Shown one piece after another: positions 1 through 10,825 of a stretch of 64,000 nt of DNA. How positions within the stretch are numbered: the stretch's first letter is position 1; each line of letters begins with the position of its first letter. Source of the stretch: Euphorbia lathyris (Eukaryota > Streptophyta > Magnoliopsida > Malpighiales > Euphorbiaceae); NCBI RefSeq assembly GCF_963576675.1, contig NC_088917.1, positions 31,588,501 through 31,652,500 of the forward strand. The letters run 5' to 3'. The position numbers and the translations under genes were made by a program. The notes below the pieces were generated by a model, which saw only the letters and a program-made list of their open reading frames with translations, did not search any database and was not told the DNA's origin.

Positions 1-2950
1 AAGTTTTATGCATATGACCCATTCCCAAATGCACAGACTTATGGTTATTTTCAGGCTTCCATGACCATTTTAAAGAGCTTGGTTCATCCTCGGCTTCATT
101 TTTCCTCTTTACCATCTTAGAAGTTTGAGTTTTCACCTAAATTTGATCAAAGTAATTAGGTTTTAATTAGTGAAAATAATAATACAATTAAATATTATAA
201 TGTTAGAAGTTACATATATATACCTTGGCAGTGTTATATGCTACGTTTACACAATCAGGAAGAATACTAACAGACCATGCAGGAATTGTGTAACTAGCAT
301 CTTTATATTCAATGGTAGCATCTGATGTGGTATTTTTGTTACTAAAAAAGCAAGTTGAAACTTTTTCTGTTGCAAAAATAGTTCCCTATAAAAATCAAAA
401 TCAAGTAATATAATTAATTTCAATATTATAATCAATTAAAACACAAAAGAAAGGGATTATTTATTTAATTACCTCAACCGAATTTCCAAAATCAAGACGT
501 GAGATGTTGCCACTAGTAAGTGTATCTTCAATGGAGTGCAAAACATCATGAAGTTGCTTCAAGTGACCATATTTTGGTTGATTCAATCCCCCTATTTAGT
601 ATCAAAATATAAAATTAATCTCAATACATGAAACAAACAATATAACAACTAGAAAATATATTAATTACCATATTCATTGAGAGGTGCATCATAATCATAA
701 GTGGTAGTGATATATGGACCACCGGCTGTTCTTCCAAAATTAGTACCACCATGATACTGAAATAAAATAACAGATTATAAAATTTGTTATTATAATTATA
801 ATTAATATAAACCAACAATGAATAAGGTAGGAAACACAAACCATATAGTAATTTTGGAATGTTCCACCGGTTTGGAAAAATCTAGCGACAGAATAAGCAA
901 GATCCTCAGCCATCCTAAGTGGGTCTTTTCCACCCCAGCTCTTAAACCAACCCGTCCAATTCTCTGTCCACATTTTCGGACTATCGGCGTCGTTCGGTGT
1001 GAATGAATCACAATACCAACCATTGCATGTGTTTATCTAATGAAAAAAAAAAAAAATCATAAGTAATCAATATACAAGTAAATTATGAAATCATTTTCTT
1101 CATGTAATAAATTTAATTTTCGAAAACAAGTTCCCTTTAAATCAGCATAACAAAAGCATGGATTGGTCTGCTAAAATCAAGAACTAATGGGAAAAGGTTT
1201 CCTGAATAACATGTCAGGCACAATCTACTAATCGAATTAGTGTGAATAAATATATGATTAATTAAGGCATAACACTCATATTGATCCTTAAACTATAGCT
1301 TAAAAATCAATTAGATCCATAAACTACTAAAATCACCAATTAAACCATTAACTTATTTAGAAATCAACAATTCACATCTTATGTTCTAATGTTCTTAAGA
1401 AATAATAATAATCTAATTCTAATCCAACCTAATTAATATATTTTTTTGCAATTTCTACGTTTCCACTTCATCTTGGATTTTACTTTCCATTTTCTATTGA
1501 CAAAAGTTTGGAATTAATTTTTAAAATATAGTTTATGGGCTAATATGAGCTATATACCTTTAATTAAATATATATAGTGGAGGAGAACATGGACTCATTA
1601 GGTAATTAAGTTCATAATTTCGTACCAAATTCATAAGTGTTGAACTATGGATTATTTTAAAGTCTTGCTGTCTAGAAACCTAATATATCTATATATTTAT
1701 TTGTATTATATTAATACACAAATAACAATTGAGATTTAATCGAATCCAAATTCAACCAGAATAAATAACATATAAATAATATTTGAATCTAAATTCAATC
1801 TAACCGTAAAATGTACATACCATGGGTTTAGGAACCTAATATTTGAAGTCTTGCTGTCTAGAAACCTAATATATCTGTATATTTATTTGTATTATATCAA
1901 TATACAAATAACAATTTAGATTCACTCCAATCCAAATTGAAACAGATTAAATAATATATAAATAATACTCGAATTTAAATTCAAATTAACCCTAAAATAT
2001 ACATACCATGGGTTTAGGAGCATCACTTTGTTGGCACATAATCCATGGGACTCCAATATCAAGTGATTCAGCCATATTTGCACACCAATCAACATAAGAC
2101 TTGGCAGCATCTCCGTATTTTTCCATCACATTGCCATATTCATTCTCGATCTATACACATATATTCATCAATTTCATCACATTAAATTATTGTTAATCAC
2201 AATAGAATATATTTCGATTGTAAAAATCTAAAATTAGATACCTGGGACAGAATAATTGGACCTCCTTGGGAGGCAAAGAGTTTTTCTTTTTTCATCATAT
2301 CAACTATCAAAGTTGTGAAGTTTTTCATCTCATTCATGAATGCAGAATTTGTTGTTCGTAACTCAATTCCGGGTAAATTGTGTAACCACACAGGCAACCC
2401 TCTACATAATTAAAAAAAAATCTAAATATTCCGTCTTAAAAGGAGACCAATTAAAATAGGATTCATAAGAATGATGTTTACTTACCCATAATTCCATTCA
2501 GCACAAACATAAGGTCCAATACGAAGAACGGCATATAATCCGGCATCTTGAACGGTTTTGATGAATCTTACAAGATCAAGATTGCCGGTAAAATCATATT
2601 CACGGCGAACAGGTTCATGTGCATTCCAAAATACATATGTTTCAATGGCATCCAATCCACCTTCTTTTGATTTCTTTATCAGATCAGGCCACATCTATAT
2701 ACACATGATGAAAAATAACGATGAATTAATATAACGAACTCAATTCCAAAAAGAATGTGGTAGGTAATGAACTAATTACCTCAGCAGTACTTCTTGGATA
2801 ATGAATGGAACCAGAAATTAATACTTTGCGTTTGCCGTCAATTTTGATGGCTCTTCCATCATGTGACACTAAGGTAGCAGTCGAAATCAAAAGATTGAAT
2901 GCTAGGAAACAAAGAACACAAAGTGAAGAAAGAATTATCAGAGAAGCCAT
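1..2950 (-). CDS. Beta-galactosidase (GH35), BGAL7/15-type, 5' part only
   Basis: Hydrolyses terminal beta-galactose from cell-wall polysaccharides in the apoplast (family knowledge). Nine exons with GT-AG introns, all phases closing: 2780-2950, 2486-2694, 2242-2401, 2007-2150, 842-1036, 669-756, 473-591, 224-385 and 1-136. They encode about 461 residues; family members have roughly 720-850, so the C-terminal part lies beyond the left edge. Residues 1 to about 25 are a hydrophobic signal peptide. GH35 landmarks are GSIHYPR (about 47-53), CAEWNYGG, and [14 protein letters not shown], where E184 is the expected acid/base. WTENWTGWF holds E253, the expected nucleophile, followed by [14 protein letters not shown]. 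The start is the only Met giving a signal peptide and sits about 50 nt downstream of a TATA box. Subgroup (BGAL7/15) is judged from remembered motif similarity, so it is less certain than the family. Confidence 0.93.
1661..2018. repeat. 186-bp tandem duplication in BGAL intron 4 that copies the exon-4 splice donor
   Basis: About 1661-1832 is repeated at 1847-2018 with a constant 186-bp offset (AGTCTTGCTGTCTAGAAACC in both). The right copy ends inside exon 4. The left copy therefore carries a duplicate of the last dozen or so exon bases plus the donor (TAAACCCATG|GTATGT on the minus strand) at about 1815-1832, as a decoy donor within the 970-nt intron. Confidence 0.8.
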
Positions 2951-3000
2951 ATTGTTGCTGTTGAAAATTAAGTTAAGAGAAAATTGATGTATGATTATGC

Positions 3001-3012
3001 TATTTATATATA
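3001..3012 (-). promoter_or_regulatory. TATA box of the beta-galactosidase gene
   Basis: The minus strand reads TATATATAAATA about 50 nt upstream of the ATG at 2950, which implies a very short 5' leader. It is the only good TATA motif close to the start. Confidence 0.6.
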
Positions 3013-3656
3013 GAGGAAGCAAGTACTAGATCGAATTTGGGATAGGAATTGGTATTTCAATCCAAATATAATTTGGATTTTATGGTTTATCTTATCCCCT
3101 AAAATCCTAACATCCCCTTTATTTAGGATAAATATCAAAATCAATAAAAAAAAAAACGAAAACAAATATAAAAATCACAAAAGCACATAAGATTTAACAC
3201 AATGATATATCTAATTCGATTTTTTTTTAATTATAAAAAAATAAAACCCACTGTGTTTTACTGAAAAAAAAATTAAATTAGTAAATACATGACACATGTA
3301 TTATGGCTTGTTGCATAACATAAATTGTGCTGCAAAATTTCTATATTTAATCATGGTAACATCACTCCTAGACTACTCAGCTCAGATTCATTCTTGTTCT
3401 TAGATGTTAAGAATTTTCTAATCATTGAATGAGAGTAGACGATGTTTTGCTCGTTCCCTAAGAGGTGAAATCAATTTTCATAAAAGGGGCGTTGATGAAC
3501 CAAGAATTTTGAACATTATAATGGATTGTAATACATACTTCTATGTGAGTATAGGTAGACAAATCACTAAAGTAGCCTAAATTACATTCTCAATAGAAAT
3601 GTTAAATAAGAACCGAATTTATAATAAATTGAATGATTTAAAGTTTAATAAAAAAA
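3013..3656. other. Intergenic, upstream of the beta-galactosidase
   Basis: AT-rich sequence with poly-A/T runs. I see no coding region, repeat structure or further regulatory motif that I can support. Confidence 0.5.
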
Positions 3657-3747
3657 GGCGGTCCGGTGCACTACGCGTTCCCGCTGAGCGAGGGTTCGGA
3701 GAGGGGTCCCACCATAAGGGTGTACTGGGAGCAAGTCTTCCCCTACC
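3657..3747 (+). mobile_element. SINE-like fragment (Au-SINE type core)
   Basis: A GC-rich block in AT-rich surroundings contains GGTCCGGTGCACTACGCG, then CCGCTGAGCGAGGGTTCGG and AAGGGTGTACTGGGAGCAAG. This GTGCA...CCCGC...GGGGTCC...AAGGGTGTA order is the conserved core of a widespread plant SINE, from memory. The tail and TSDs are not recognisable. Confidence 0.45.
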
Positions 3748-4381
3748 AATGATCTAAAGTTCAATATGAAAAAATAAACAATCAAGGTTTAATCTTTAAA
3801 ACAAGTGAAGTTTAAGGATTTAATTATGAGTTTTGTTATTGAAAAATTTTAAAAAACAAAAATCGTTATTAAAAAATATCCACCTATAAGATAACAACGG
3901 ATTTACTTTGAGATGTGACCTTTTCGAAGATAAGTTTGATGTAATCTTTTCTCATGGAGTGTTAATATTACTGTAATGTATATTTTGTCAAAAACAAAGT
4001 AAGTATAGCCTAACCCTAAATTTTGGTAATAGAACAAATATCATAATGGATTATTGAATATTTTATTGTATTTGGTATTATAATAAAGTAATAACATAAT
4101 GTTTATCAACATAATGTTTGTGCTTATTCCGGTGTTTGTTTTAGCTTTTCGGAGAAGCATTTAACGTTTCACTCCAAGCTGCAGGAAATATAGCGTTTGG
4201 TTAGGTTTATATAACCGCAACGTTTAACATTTTTTCTAAAAACTGCAGCATTTTGAAGCGTTTCACGAAAAACTAATATTTGGAGCTTTTCATAAACAGT
4301 TGTTTGTAGTTATTTGTTATTTATAAAAATTATCATTCTTATTTCCACAAAATATGTTTATTCTTTAACATTATTTATATT
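3748..4381. other. Intergenic with a weak inverted repeat
   Basis: No gene seen. At about 4130-4310 GTTTGTTTTAGCTTTTC and CTGCAG-containing arms face imperfect inverted counterparts, so a decayed MITE is possible. 4372-4381 is the left TSD of the next element. Confidence 0.35.
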
Positions 4382-4849
4382 GGCATAAAGCATTATTTGG
4401 CCCCCTGACCTATCCAAAATTATGTTATTCGGCCCCTGGCCTATTATTTGGTCACATTTGGCCCTTGACCTATCCCATTTGGTGAAATTTCACCCAATTT
4501 GTATGAATACTTAACGGAATCGTTATCTCATTAATAAGTAACGATATTTTGACACTTAAACTTGAAACGTGATATTTCTTGAAGTTTTTTTCCACATTAT
4601 GTGGAAATAATTAATTAGATTAAAAAAATAAAAAAACAAAAAACAAATCCTAAACTAAAATCTATTACGTTCAAGTGTCAAAATATCGTTATTTATCAAT
4701 CGGATAATGATTCAGTTAAGTTTGAATCCTAATTGGGTGAAAGTTTACCAATTTGGGATAGATCATGGGCCAAATGTGACCAAATAATAGGTCAGTGGCC
4801 AAATGACAAAATTTTGAATAGATCAGGGGGCCAAATAGTGCTTTAAGCC
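4382..4849. mobile_element. MULE-type MITE (family A), 468 bp
   Basis: Terminal inverted repeats (TIRs) of about 115 bp: GGCATAAAGCATTATTTGGC on the left faces GGCTTAAAGCACTATTTGGC on the right. The 10-bp TSD TATTTATATT is at 4372-4381 and 4850-4859. Each TIR is built from repeated TTTGGCCCCTGACCTAT-like units. It has no coding capacity. The TSD length points to Mutator-like transposition. Confidence 0.8.
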
Positions 4850-4971
4850 TATTTATATTTCTACAATATAATTACCAGAATAACAAGGTTTTGTTGCGTT
4901 GAATAATTTTTTTATTTTTTTATAAAGATTTTTTCATTAATTTGTGTAACACATTTTTTATTTTATAATTG

Positions 4972-5505
4972 GATAAGGTGCAAAAATACCCCTAACATTT
5001 ATAGCTAAGAGTAATTTTACCTTTAACGTCTAAAATGGTGCAATTATACTCTCAACGTTGGCAGCCAAAATCAATTTTACCCCTAACATTGACAAGTTGG
5101 GTCAATTTGAGAAATAATTTATCAAACTGTCTTCTTGGTCATGAATATTGCCATCTACACTTTACATTGCGCATACCAGTGGTTCTAAAAAAGAGATTTC
5201 ATATTTTTTTTTGTAATTTAATAATTAAATTGAAAATTAATATTTACAAATTCGATGAAATATTGGAAATTTTTTGTCCAACTCGTACAAAAGACAATAT
5301 ATTTTTTTTTCTTAAAAAAAATCACGTCTAATCATATGTTTGTGATCTGTTACTAACGATAATAAAATCGTTCATGTGTGAAGTGTAGATTACAATATTC
5401 AAGACCAAGAAGACAGTTTGATAAATTATTTCTCAAATTGACCTAACTTGTCAATGTTATTGATAAAATTGCTTTTGGCTGTCAAAATTAGGGGTATAAT
5501 TATAC
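4972..5505. mobile_element. MULE-type MITE (family B), right end lost
   Basis: The left arm starts GGATAAGGTGCAAAAATACCCC and is built of TTTTACCCCTAACGT-type repeats. The right arm (about 5380-5505) is inverted and pairs with left positions from about 5034 inward, as in AATTTGAGAAATAATTTATC. The outermost roughly 60 bp have no right-hand partner, and the right arm stops where a retroelement remnant begins. A complete relative lies at 15513-15997. Confidence 0.7.
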
Positions 5506-5925
5506 CATTATTTCTCACCCTCGACAAGCTGCTCAACCTTCTTTCCTTTCTCCAAGTCGCGAGCCGCTTTCTGTTTGCTTCGACGTTCTAGTTTTTCACC
5601 CTCATCTTCAAGAACGATGAGCTCAACGTTCTCATGATCGTTCGACACCGGGTTTACGATGGGCAAGCCTTCAGGAATATCGGTCGTCGCATCGGCTCCA
5701 TCAGCCACACTCAAGACACCACCCACACTCATTGCCACCTGACTCGCATCCTCCAACGAGCCAAAAGCAACTTGGAATGCCAATTCGGGCTCCTATATCC
5801 CGCCCGAGAACTCCGCAGTGTTGAAATCCATGCTCACTTACGGATCTCCTGCACCTGCAGAATACAAATCAAAATGGCATTAGTACAAAGGTATAACAAA
5901 AACAACTCATTTACTTTGACACCCC

Positions 5926-6846
5926 CTAACTTAACGCACCTCGGAAAGCTATATTCACATAAATCGACTCCAACTCGCGCAGATCGTCGTTAGTAAAGGA
6001 ATGCCCCTTTTTCCAAAACTCAAAGTCTTTGACCGACCATCCAGACAGGTGCGCCAATCTCCATTGTGTCCATATCGCGTAGCCACACACAAGGTAGTGG
6101 CCAACCAGCAAATCGACGTCTTGTTTCGGCTCATTGGATAGGCTTTTCAAAAACTCGATCAAGCGCTCTTCCGGCTCCAAAAATGGCCTACTCACCAACC
6201 ATCTCGATGAGTCCATTGGGTCGTCATTCCACGAGACACAATAAGGAAACACACCTCGTGTCTGCCGCACCAAGAAGAAATGGTGCCTCCACTCGCGTAT
6301 CTTCTCCTTCAAACTGCCTAACACATTGAATTTAGTGTGCGAGAACGTCACATGATCTGATCGAGGCCCCTTCATTGGTTTGAAGAACTGACGAAATACA
6401 AGACTTGTGGTGCGATATCCCGATGATCGGCATAGCGCGTAGAAGGCAACCAGCATGCGCCATCCATTTGAGTGAATATTCCCGGGGCATAAGTCGAACT
6501 CCTTCATCACTTCCATAAAAAACGGCAGTAGAGGTAGTCGCATTCCCGCCTCTAATTGCTCCTCGTAGATAATGAGCTCGTTCTGCACACATATATGGTT
6601 GGCACGGTCGTCGGTGCCGGGTGCCATCAACTCGTACGTAGCCCCTATACGGAAAGCGACGGATAGCGACGCTAGATCCGCAGCTACGATGATGTTGTGG
6701 GCATCCTGCACGGTGAAGTGATCCGAGCGTCCTGGCCGCTTCGACCTCTTGAAACGTTTGTCATCGGAACCTGGCACCCCGGGCTCAGAAGTCCATACTT
6801 TTTCTCCCCATACGATCGTATAAAGTCGACAAATTGTTACCTCCAC
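5926..6846 (-). CDS. Antisense-ORF protein of the Tat-like element (PF04195-type)
   Basis: A 306-residue ORF without stops. It carries LEAGMRLPLLPFFMEVMKEF followed by CPGNIHSNGWRMLVAFYALC, the core I recognise as the putative gypsy type transposon domain of plants. Its molecular role is unknown. A splice donor (CGAG|GTGCG) just before its stop and an acceptor (TTCTGCAG) near 5866 suggest an intron. The second exon may include the acidic and lysine-rich reading frame at 5508-5783, which has EDEGEKLERRSKQKAARDLE near its end. The spliced form is inference. It is antisense to the retrotransposon as oriented by its polypurine tract. It could instead be a plant-mobile-type gene captured by the element. 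Confidence 0.6.
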   Translation of the reverse strand: MEVTICRLYTIVWGEKVWTSEPGVPGSDDKRFKRSKRPGRSDHFTVQDAHNIIVAADLASLSVAFRIGATYELMAPGTDDRANHICVQNELIIYEEQLEAGMRLPLLPFFMEVMKEFDLCPGNIHSNGWRMLVAFYALCRSSGYRTTSLVFRQFFKPMKGPRSDHVTFSHTKFNVLGSLKEKIREWRHHFFLVRQTRGVFPYCVSWNDDPMDSSRWLVSRPFLEPEERLIEFLKSLSNEPKQDVDLLVGHYLVCGYAIWTQWRLAHLSGWSVKDFEFWKKGHSFTNDDLRELESIYVNIAFRGALS

Positions 6847-7304
6847 TGACGAGTCATGGCATCACCACTACGCTCACCTCGTAAACACCAGCTCGAACCC
6901 CCTCGGTTGGTTGCGGTGCCCGAGGCGGATCCCAAGGCACGGCGGGGCATCGAGCTCTCTTCTTCTTCGTACTAGGAGAGCTATCATTCCCTTATTGTTC
7001 CGCCGCACCTCGACGTTTCTTTGGATGACTGGGCACCACTCCCCGACTTATGAAATCTCGCCTACTAACTGGAGCTAACCTCACCAAATCTCCCCGCGAG
7101 GAACTCTCCGACATACTACAATGGCTACCCAACCCCAGAAAAAGGAAGCAATAAGACAAAGCATAGTAATCAATGAAAGGGTTCAGAGACTGGCCTCGCT
7201 AACCCTGCTTACGCGTGCCTAAGCTCCAATCGACGCCTACTCGTGCAAGTCCGACAGCAAACGGTCACCGAGGCTTCACTTATGTTTCGTAAAAGGGGGG
7301 AGAA

Positions 7305-8048
7305 TGAAGAAAGATTTTTGGCGAAGTCCTCTAGGGAAGCAAAAGGGTTATGCATACCGTGAAAACGGAAAAAGGACATACAGAGTCCCCTTTTATAAGC
7401 ACAAGCTCAACCACCAATCACAACGCATTAAATACACCAAGCGGCTCACGTGCCGTCAACATTATATCACATTTAATGAGTGTCAGAATACGCGAAAGAA
7501 TTCCAAGAGGCTCACGCACTTCGCCGAAATAAGACGCAACCTTTTCCGCCGCAGCTCGCTCAAGGGTAGCATCGATGCAATCTACCACGAGGTGCAAGGT
7601 CGCCGAATAACTCGGACGAAGGGAAGGCACAAGTGAGCCCCTCGACTACAAAATATTAATGCTCGGGCGTGACCTCAAAAGATTAACCCGAGGTCGATCA
7701 CCTCGTGATGGGAGAGATCACTATCAACGAAACCTCTCACATGCAATATTCGATGACCTACGTTTCGGGGGGACTACTTGATTAGGATTGTGGGTCAGGC
7801 CCACAAGAACCCAAAACATGCCCAATACGATGAGCCCACACTACCTCCTATAAAGTTTCACACAAAGAGCTCCAAAAGGGTACATACTCTCTCTTTCTCA
7901 CTTATTCACTATTTAAGTACCTCGTCTATACTCTTACTAACTTGATCGTCGGAGTGTTCCTAGGATCCGAACCCACCACAGGGGCGTCGACATCGGAAGC
8001 AACACCTCGCAACTGACCCTAGTACGTCCGGGAGCACTGTTACGTCCA
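7305..8048 (+). repeat. LTR of the Tat-like element
   Basis: It begins TG directly after a purine-only tract, has TATAAAG at 7849 and ends at a CA near 8048. The 5' LTR partner is absent from the window, so the boundaries are one-sided. The sequence is not obviously duplicated within the window. Confidence 0.5.
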
Positions 8049-8084
8049 TACCCGATTATAAAGTTAATAGGAAAAGAATAGAAT

Positions 8085-8345
8085 ATGGTTAATTTAATTA
8101 TGACGTTTAACTTAAATTTGATATATTTTTGTAAAAGTTAAGCTTAAATTCGTATTATTTTGTAAACGTTAAGCCTATATTTGTGCTATTTTATACGTGA
8201 GGTCTAAATTGATGTTATATTGTAAACGTTGAACCTAAAATGATATTATGTTGTAAAAGTTAGGCCTACATTGGTGCTATTTTAAACCTTGAGCCTAAAT
8301 TGGTACTTCCCTAAAAACTTTAGACCTATTTTGGTATCTTATCAT
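8085..8345. repeat. Diverged tandem repeat, about 37-45 bp period
   Basis: About seven degenerate copies of a unit resembling TTGTAAACGTTAAGCCTAAA followed by TTGGTGCTATTTT; for example GTAAACGTTAAGCCTATATT, GTAAACGTTGAACCTAAAAT and GTAAAAGTTAGGCCTACATT. No coding potential. Confidence 0.7.
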
Positions 8346-9330
8346 TTTTTGTATGGCAAGGCTTGGTTTATTACAAGCGTCTAAAAGTCTATGTTGCTTC
8401 CTAGCGTCATTACAAAAACTTTATCAAAATAGTTTTAAGCTAAATATAAATGTCGTTATAAAAACTTTGTCAGAATAGGATAATAAACAATAAAAGAGTC
8501 TGAGTACAAATGTCAATAGAAAATAACTATAAATGAAATGATTTCTATTAAATTGCAATGATTACAATAAAATAAATAAAATTAGAAATTGAAACGGCAA
8601 ACTCGGAGCCAACAATTTTCTATCTCGAAAAGACGTTGAACTATGGTCAGCTTTGGATCCACGAACACTACGAGCATCTCGAGCGGTTTGTAAAGTGCGG
8701 GCTGACTTTGTCTATAGGTTTCTAATTTGAATGGATTGAAAATGAAACGAGCAACTTATTTATTGAGGAGATTTGGATCGGACTTTGAATGACTCGTGAA
8801 TGAGTTTTTGGATACAGAATAATGTGAAACAGAAAGCTAAAATAAAGTTTAGAATGTATGAACAAGTGAAAGAATCGAGCACATAAACAAACTTTAAGAG
8901 ATTGGAAATGTAAGGACGAAATATATAAAAATTGAATAGAATGTGTAAAATGATTTATAGTGTAAATGATACTTGTAAATCGGGTTTTTGGATATGGAAT
9001 GGGACGAAACGAAAGGTTAAAATCAAATTCAAAACGTTAAAAATGAGTTTGTATAAGAATTAAGAATAAAAATAAATTTAAATAGAAATATATGTAGTAA
9101 AAATTAAATTATTTATATATGAAATCATTTAACTTGTATTTAATACTCTTATTATGCTTGCACGGAGAATTATAAATTTGTTATTAAAGAATGCTTGCAA
9201 AAACGATTTAAGATTTTCCACTTTCAATTAAATTCTTATATTTAAATTTTTCATTATATTCTTATATTCTGGCTGAGCTCAAATGAGTCATGGTCTTATA
9301 GCACACTAATTAAAAAATGCAATTAATTTT
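8346..9330. other. Intergenic, no feature recognised
   Basis: AT-rich with many short stop-bounded frames. GGATATGGAATG-like words recur loosely, but I see no structure I can define. Confidence 0.4.
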
Positions 9331-9794
9331 AGAAATAATTATAAAACTAGTATCTTTTAAGGTGTTAGTTTTCTTTTCTAACTCATTTTCAAAAACTCAC
9401 CAAAGCTAACACATTTCATTAACTAAATTCCAACCTTGCCCTTATCACTAACACTCCGCTCTCTAACATTTGAACTTCTATCTCTCTAACCTAACACCCC
9501 GCTATCCCTCTCTCTAACTTTCCGGCGATTCATTACGCGATTTTGTACATTTCATCCCGCGAATCTCTGTTACTTCGAGTGGACATGGCGAGAACACGAA
9601 GCTCAGACAACGAATCGAATTCAGAAGGAATGACGAAAAAGATGGTAAATTTACATTTACGATTCTCTCTTGTATTGCACGTACATTTATTGGGTTTGAG
9701 AAGGAATACTTCGTTTCGTTTACTTCTTCTCGTGTTAGGGGTTATCTGGGTTTAGCTGGGTTCATCTGGTCTTAGGAAATTGTTCGGTATGGTC

Positions 9795-10340
9795 GAAATG
9801 CGTCGATATGTATGTTCTATCGACAACCTAATTGTAGATAATACATAGATATAGACAAGTTGCATCAACATTCAACGAAGCGTGAATTCTATCTCTCAAA
9901 GTTTGATAATCAGTTGGCGTTGAAAAATGGAGCACCTTCGATTGGCCACCAACGTATATCATTGTGTCCATGGGTCCCGCTTTTTTCCATTCTCCATCCC
10001 ATGAAAGCATACACAGACAAGTATTCGGGGTGGACATATTCTGAATTATCATAAAAAAAGAAGTAAATTATATATTATTTGTAAATTACAGAAGAAAACT
10101 ATCGAAACATATCAATGTCTACATATTTGAAACTATAAGATCTGTCTTTATTTGTCGATATAACATAGATATCGACACCTATCGGCACATACCGACACAT
10201 AAGACTAAATCCTTTGTCGATATCTGTCGATACTACATAGATATCGACAACGATCGTTATATATCGACCAATATCTCTACAATGCACTCTCGTTATATCT
10301 GTCGATATTGATCATATATCAACAGATATCGATGGAAGAT
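9795..10340. repeat. Cluster of TGTCGATA/TATCGACA motifs
   Basis: About ten near-identical 8-9 bp words in both orientations, often paired as TGTCGATAT...ATATCGACA; for example at about 10156, 10168, 10217, 10225, 10244 and 10297. A second small group is at about 11100-11125. They fill the space between the divergent transposase piece and small gene. They could be transposase or host-factor sites; this is inference. Confidence 0.6.
9828..10052 (-). pseudogene. MULE transposase N-terminal fragment
   Basis: The minus-strand frame contains MSTPNTCLCMLSWDGEWKKA, then IYVGGQSKVLHFSTPTDYQ and LRDRIHASLNVD. This matches the order seen at the N terminus of plant MuDR-like transposases: a hydrophobic strand, WDGEW, a Y-x-GG-x-x-K turn, then a helix ending in a x-x-V-D motif (recalled, not searched). 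The frame ends just after a plausible donor. No DDE catalytic domain, zinc knuckle or MULE domain is present in the element, so it cannot encode active transposase. The start could be Met at 10052 or at 10037. Confidence 0.5.
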
Positions 10341-10490
10341 CAAGAGAAGTTTTTCTAGAATGATCTGTTAATGAGCACTAAATGCAGTTAATGATCACTT
10401 TGACTATCACTTTATTTCGAATATCACTCTATCAATTAAAGATGAGTCTTGTCTGTTGAGATTTCTCATGAACATTACGGTTCTTTCTCC

Positions 10491-10500
10491 TATAAATATA
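10491..10500 (+). promoter_or_regulatory. TATA box for the small gene in the MULE
   Basis: TATAAATATA lies 60-70 nt upstream of the ATG at 10560, with a pyrimidine-rich leader in between. Confidence 0.5.
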
Positions 10501-10559
10501 CGTTTTGTCTGTTCATAGTTATTCATTCTAGTAAACTCTTAAACACTCTAGAGCCAAAA

Positions 10560-10825
10560 ATGGAAGCGCCACCTCCACCACCTCCTCTGCCTGAATTTGA
10601 AGCACTTATAGCTTCATTAAGCAGTTTGTTCGAAATAATCCGCTTCATGAGGGGCATTGCGAACACCATGTCTTTCGCTGCAGAAGCCTGACTGACTATC
10701 TAGAGTCAGTTAAGAAAGAAAACAGGCGGCTGAAGAGGATGATTAGGCGACTCAAAAGGCAGTTGGAGAAATCCAAGAAGGACTACGCTGACGCCCTTTT
10801 GGATCCTGAGTACCTCAATATTTAG
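10560..10825 (+). pseudogene. Small coiled-coil protein gene carried in the MULE, apparent frameshift
   Basis: The first frame starts MEAPPPPPPLPEFEALIASL and stops at 10691. The overlapping frame that ends at 10825 continues with a strongly charged, heptad-like stretch: LTDYLESVKKENRRLKRMIR and RLKRQLEKSKKDY, ending DALLDPEYLNI. Both halves look like genuine coding sequence, and the switch falls between about 10640 and 10660. One indel would join a proline-rich head to a basic coiled coil of about 88 residues in total. A TATA box sits at the expected distance upstream. I do not recognise the family. A sequencing error rather than a real break cannot be excluded. Confidence 0.45.

Larger units (their letters stand above)
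5510..8048 (+). mobile_element. 3' end of a Tat/Retand-like Ty3/gypsy LTR retrotransposon
   Basis: Remnant with a minus-strand ORF, then a plus-strand polypurine tract (AAAAGGGGGGAGAA, 7291-7304), then an LTR starting TGAAGAAAG at 7305. This order (antisense ORF between pol and 3' LTR) is characteristic of Tat-lineage elements such as Grande and Retand. The LTR has a TATA box (TATAAAG, 7849-7855) and CTTGATCGTCGGAGTGTTCC near its end, a motif I know from plant gypsy LTR ends. Its end is about 8048, or about 8036. Gag, pol and the 5' LTR are missing. Local GC content is well above the flanks. Confidence 0.65.
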
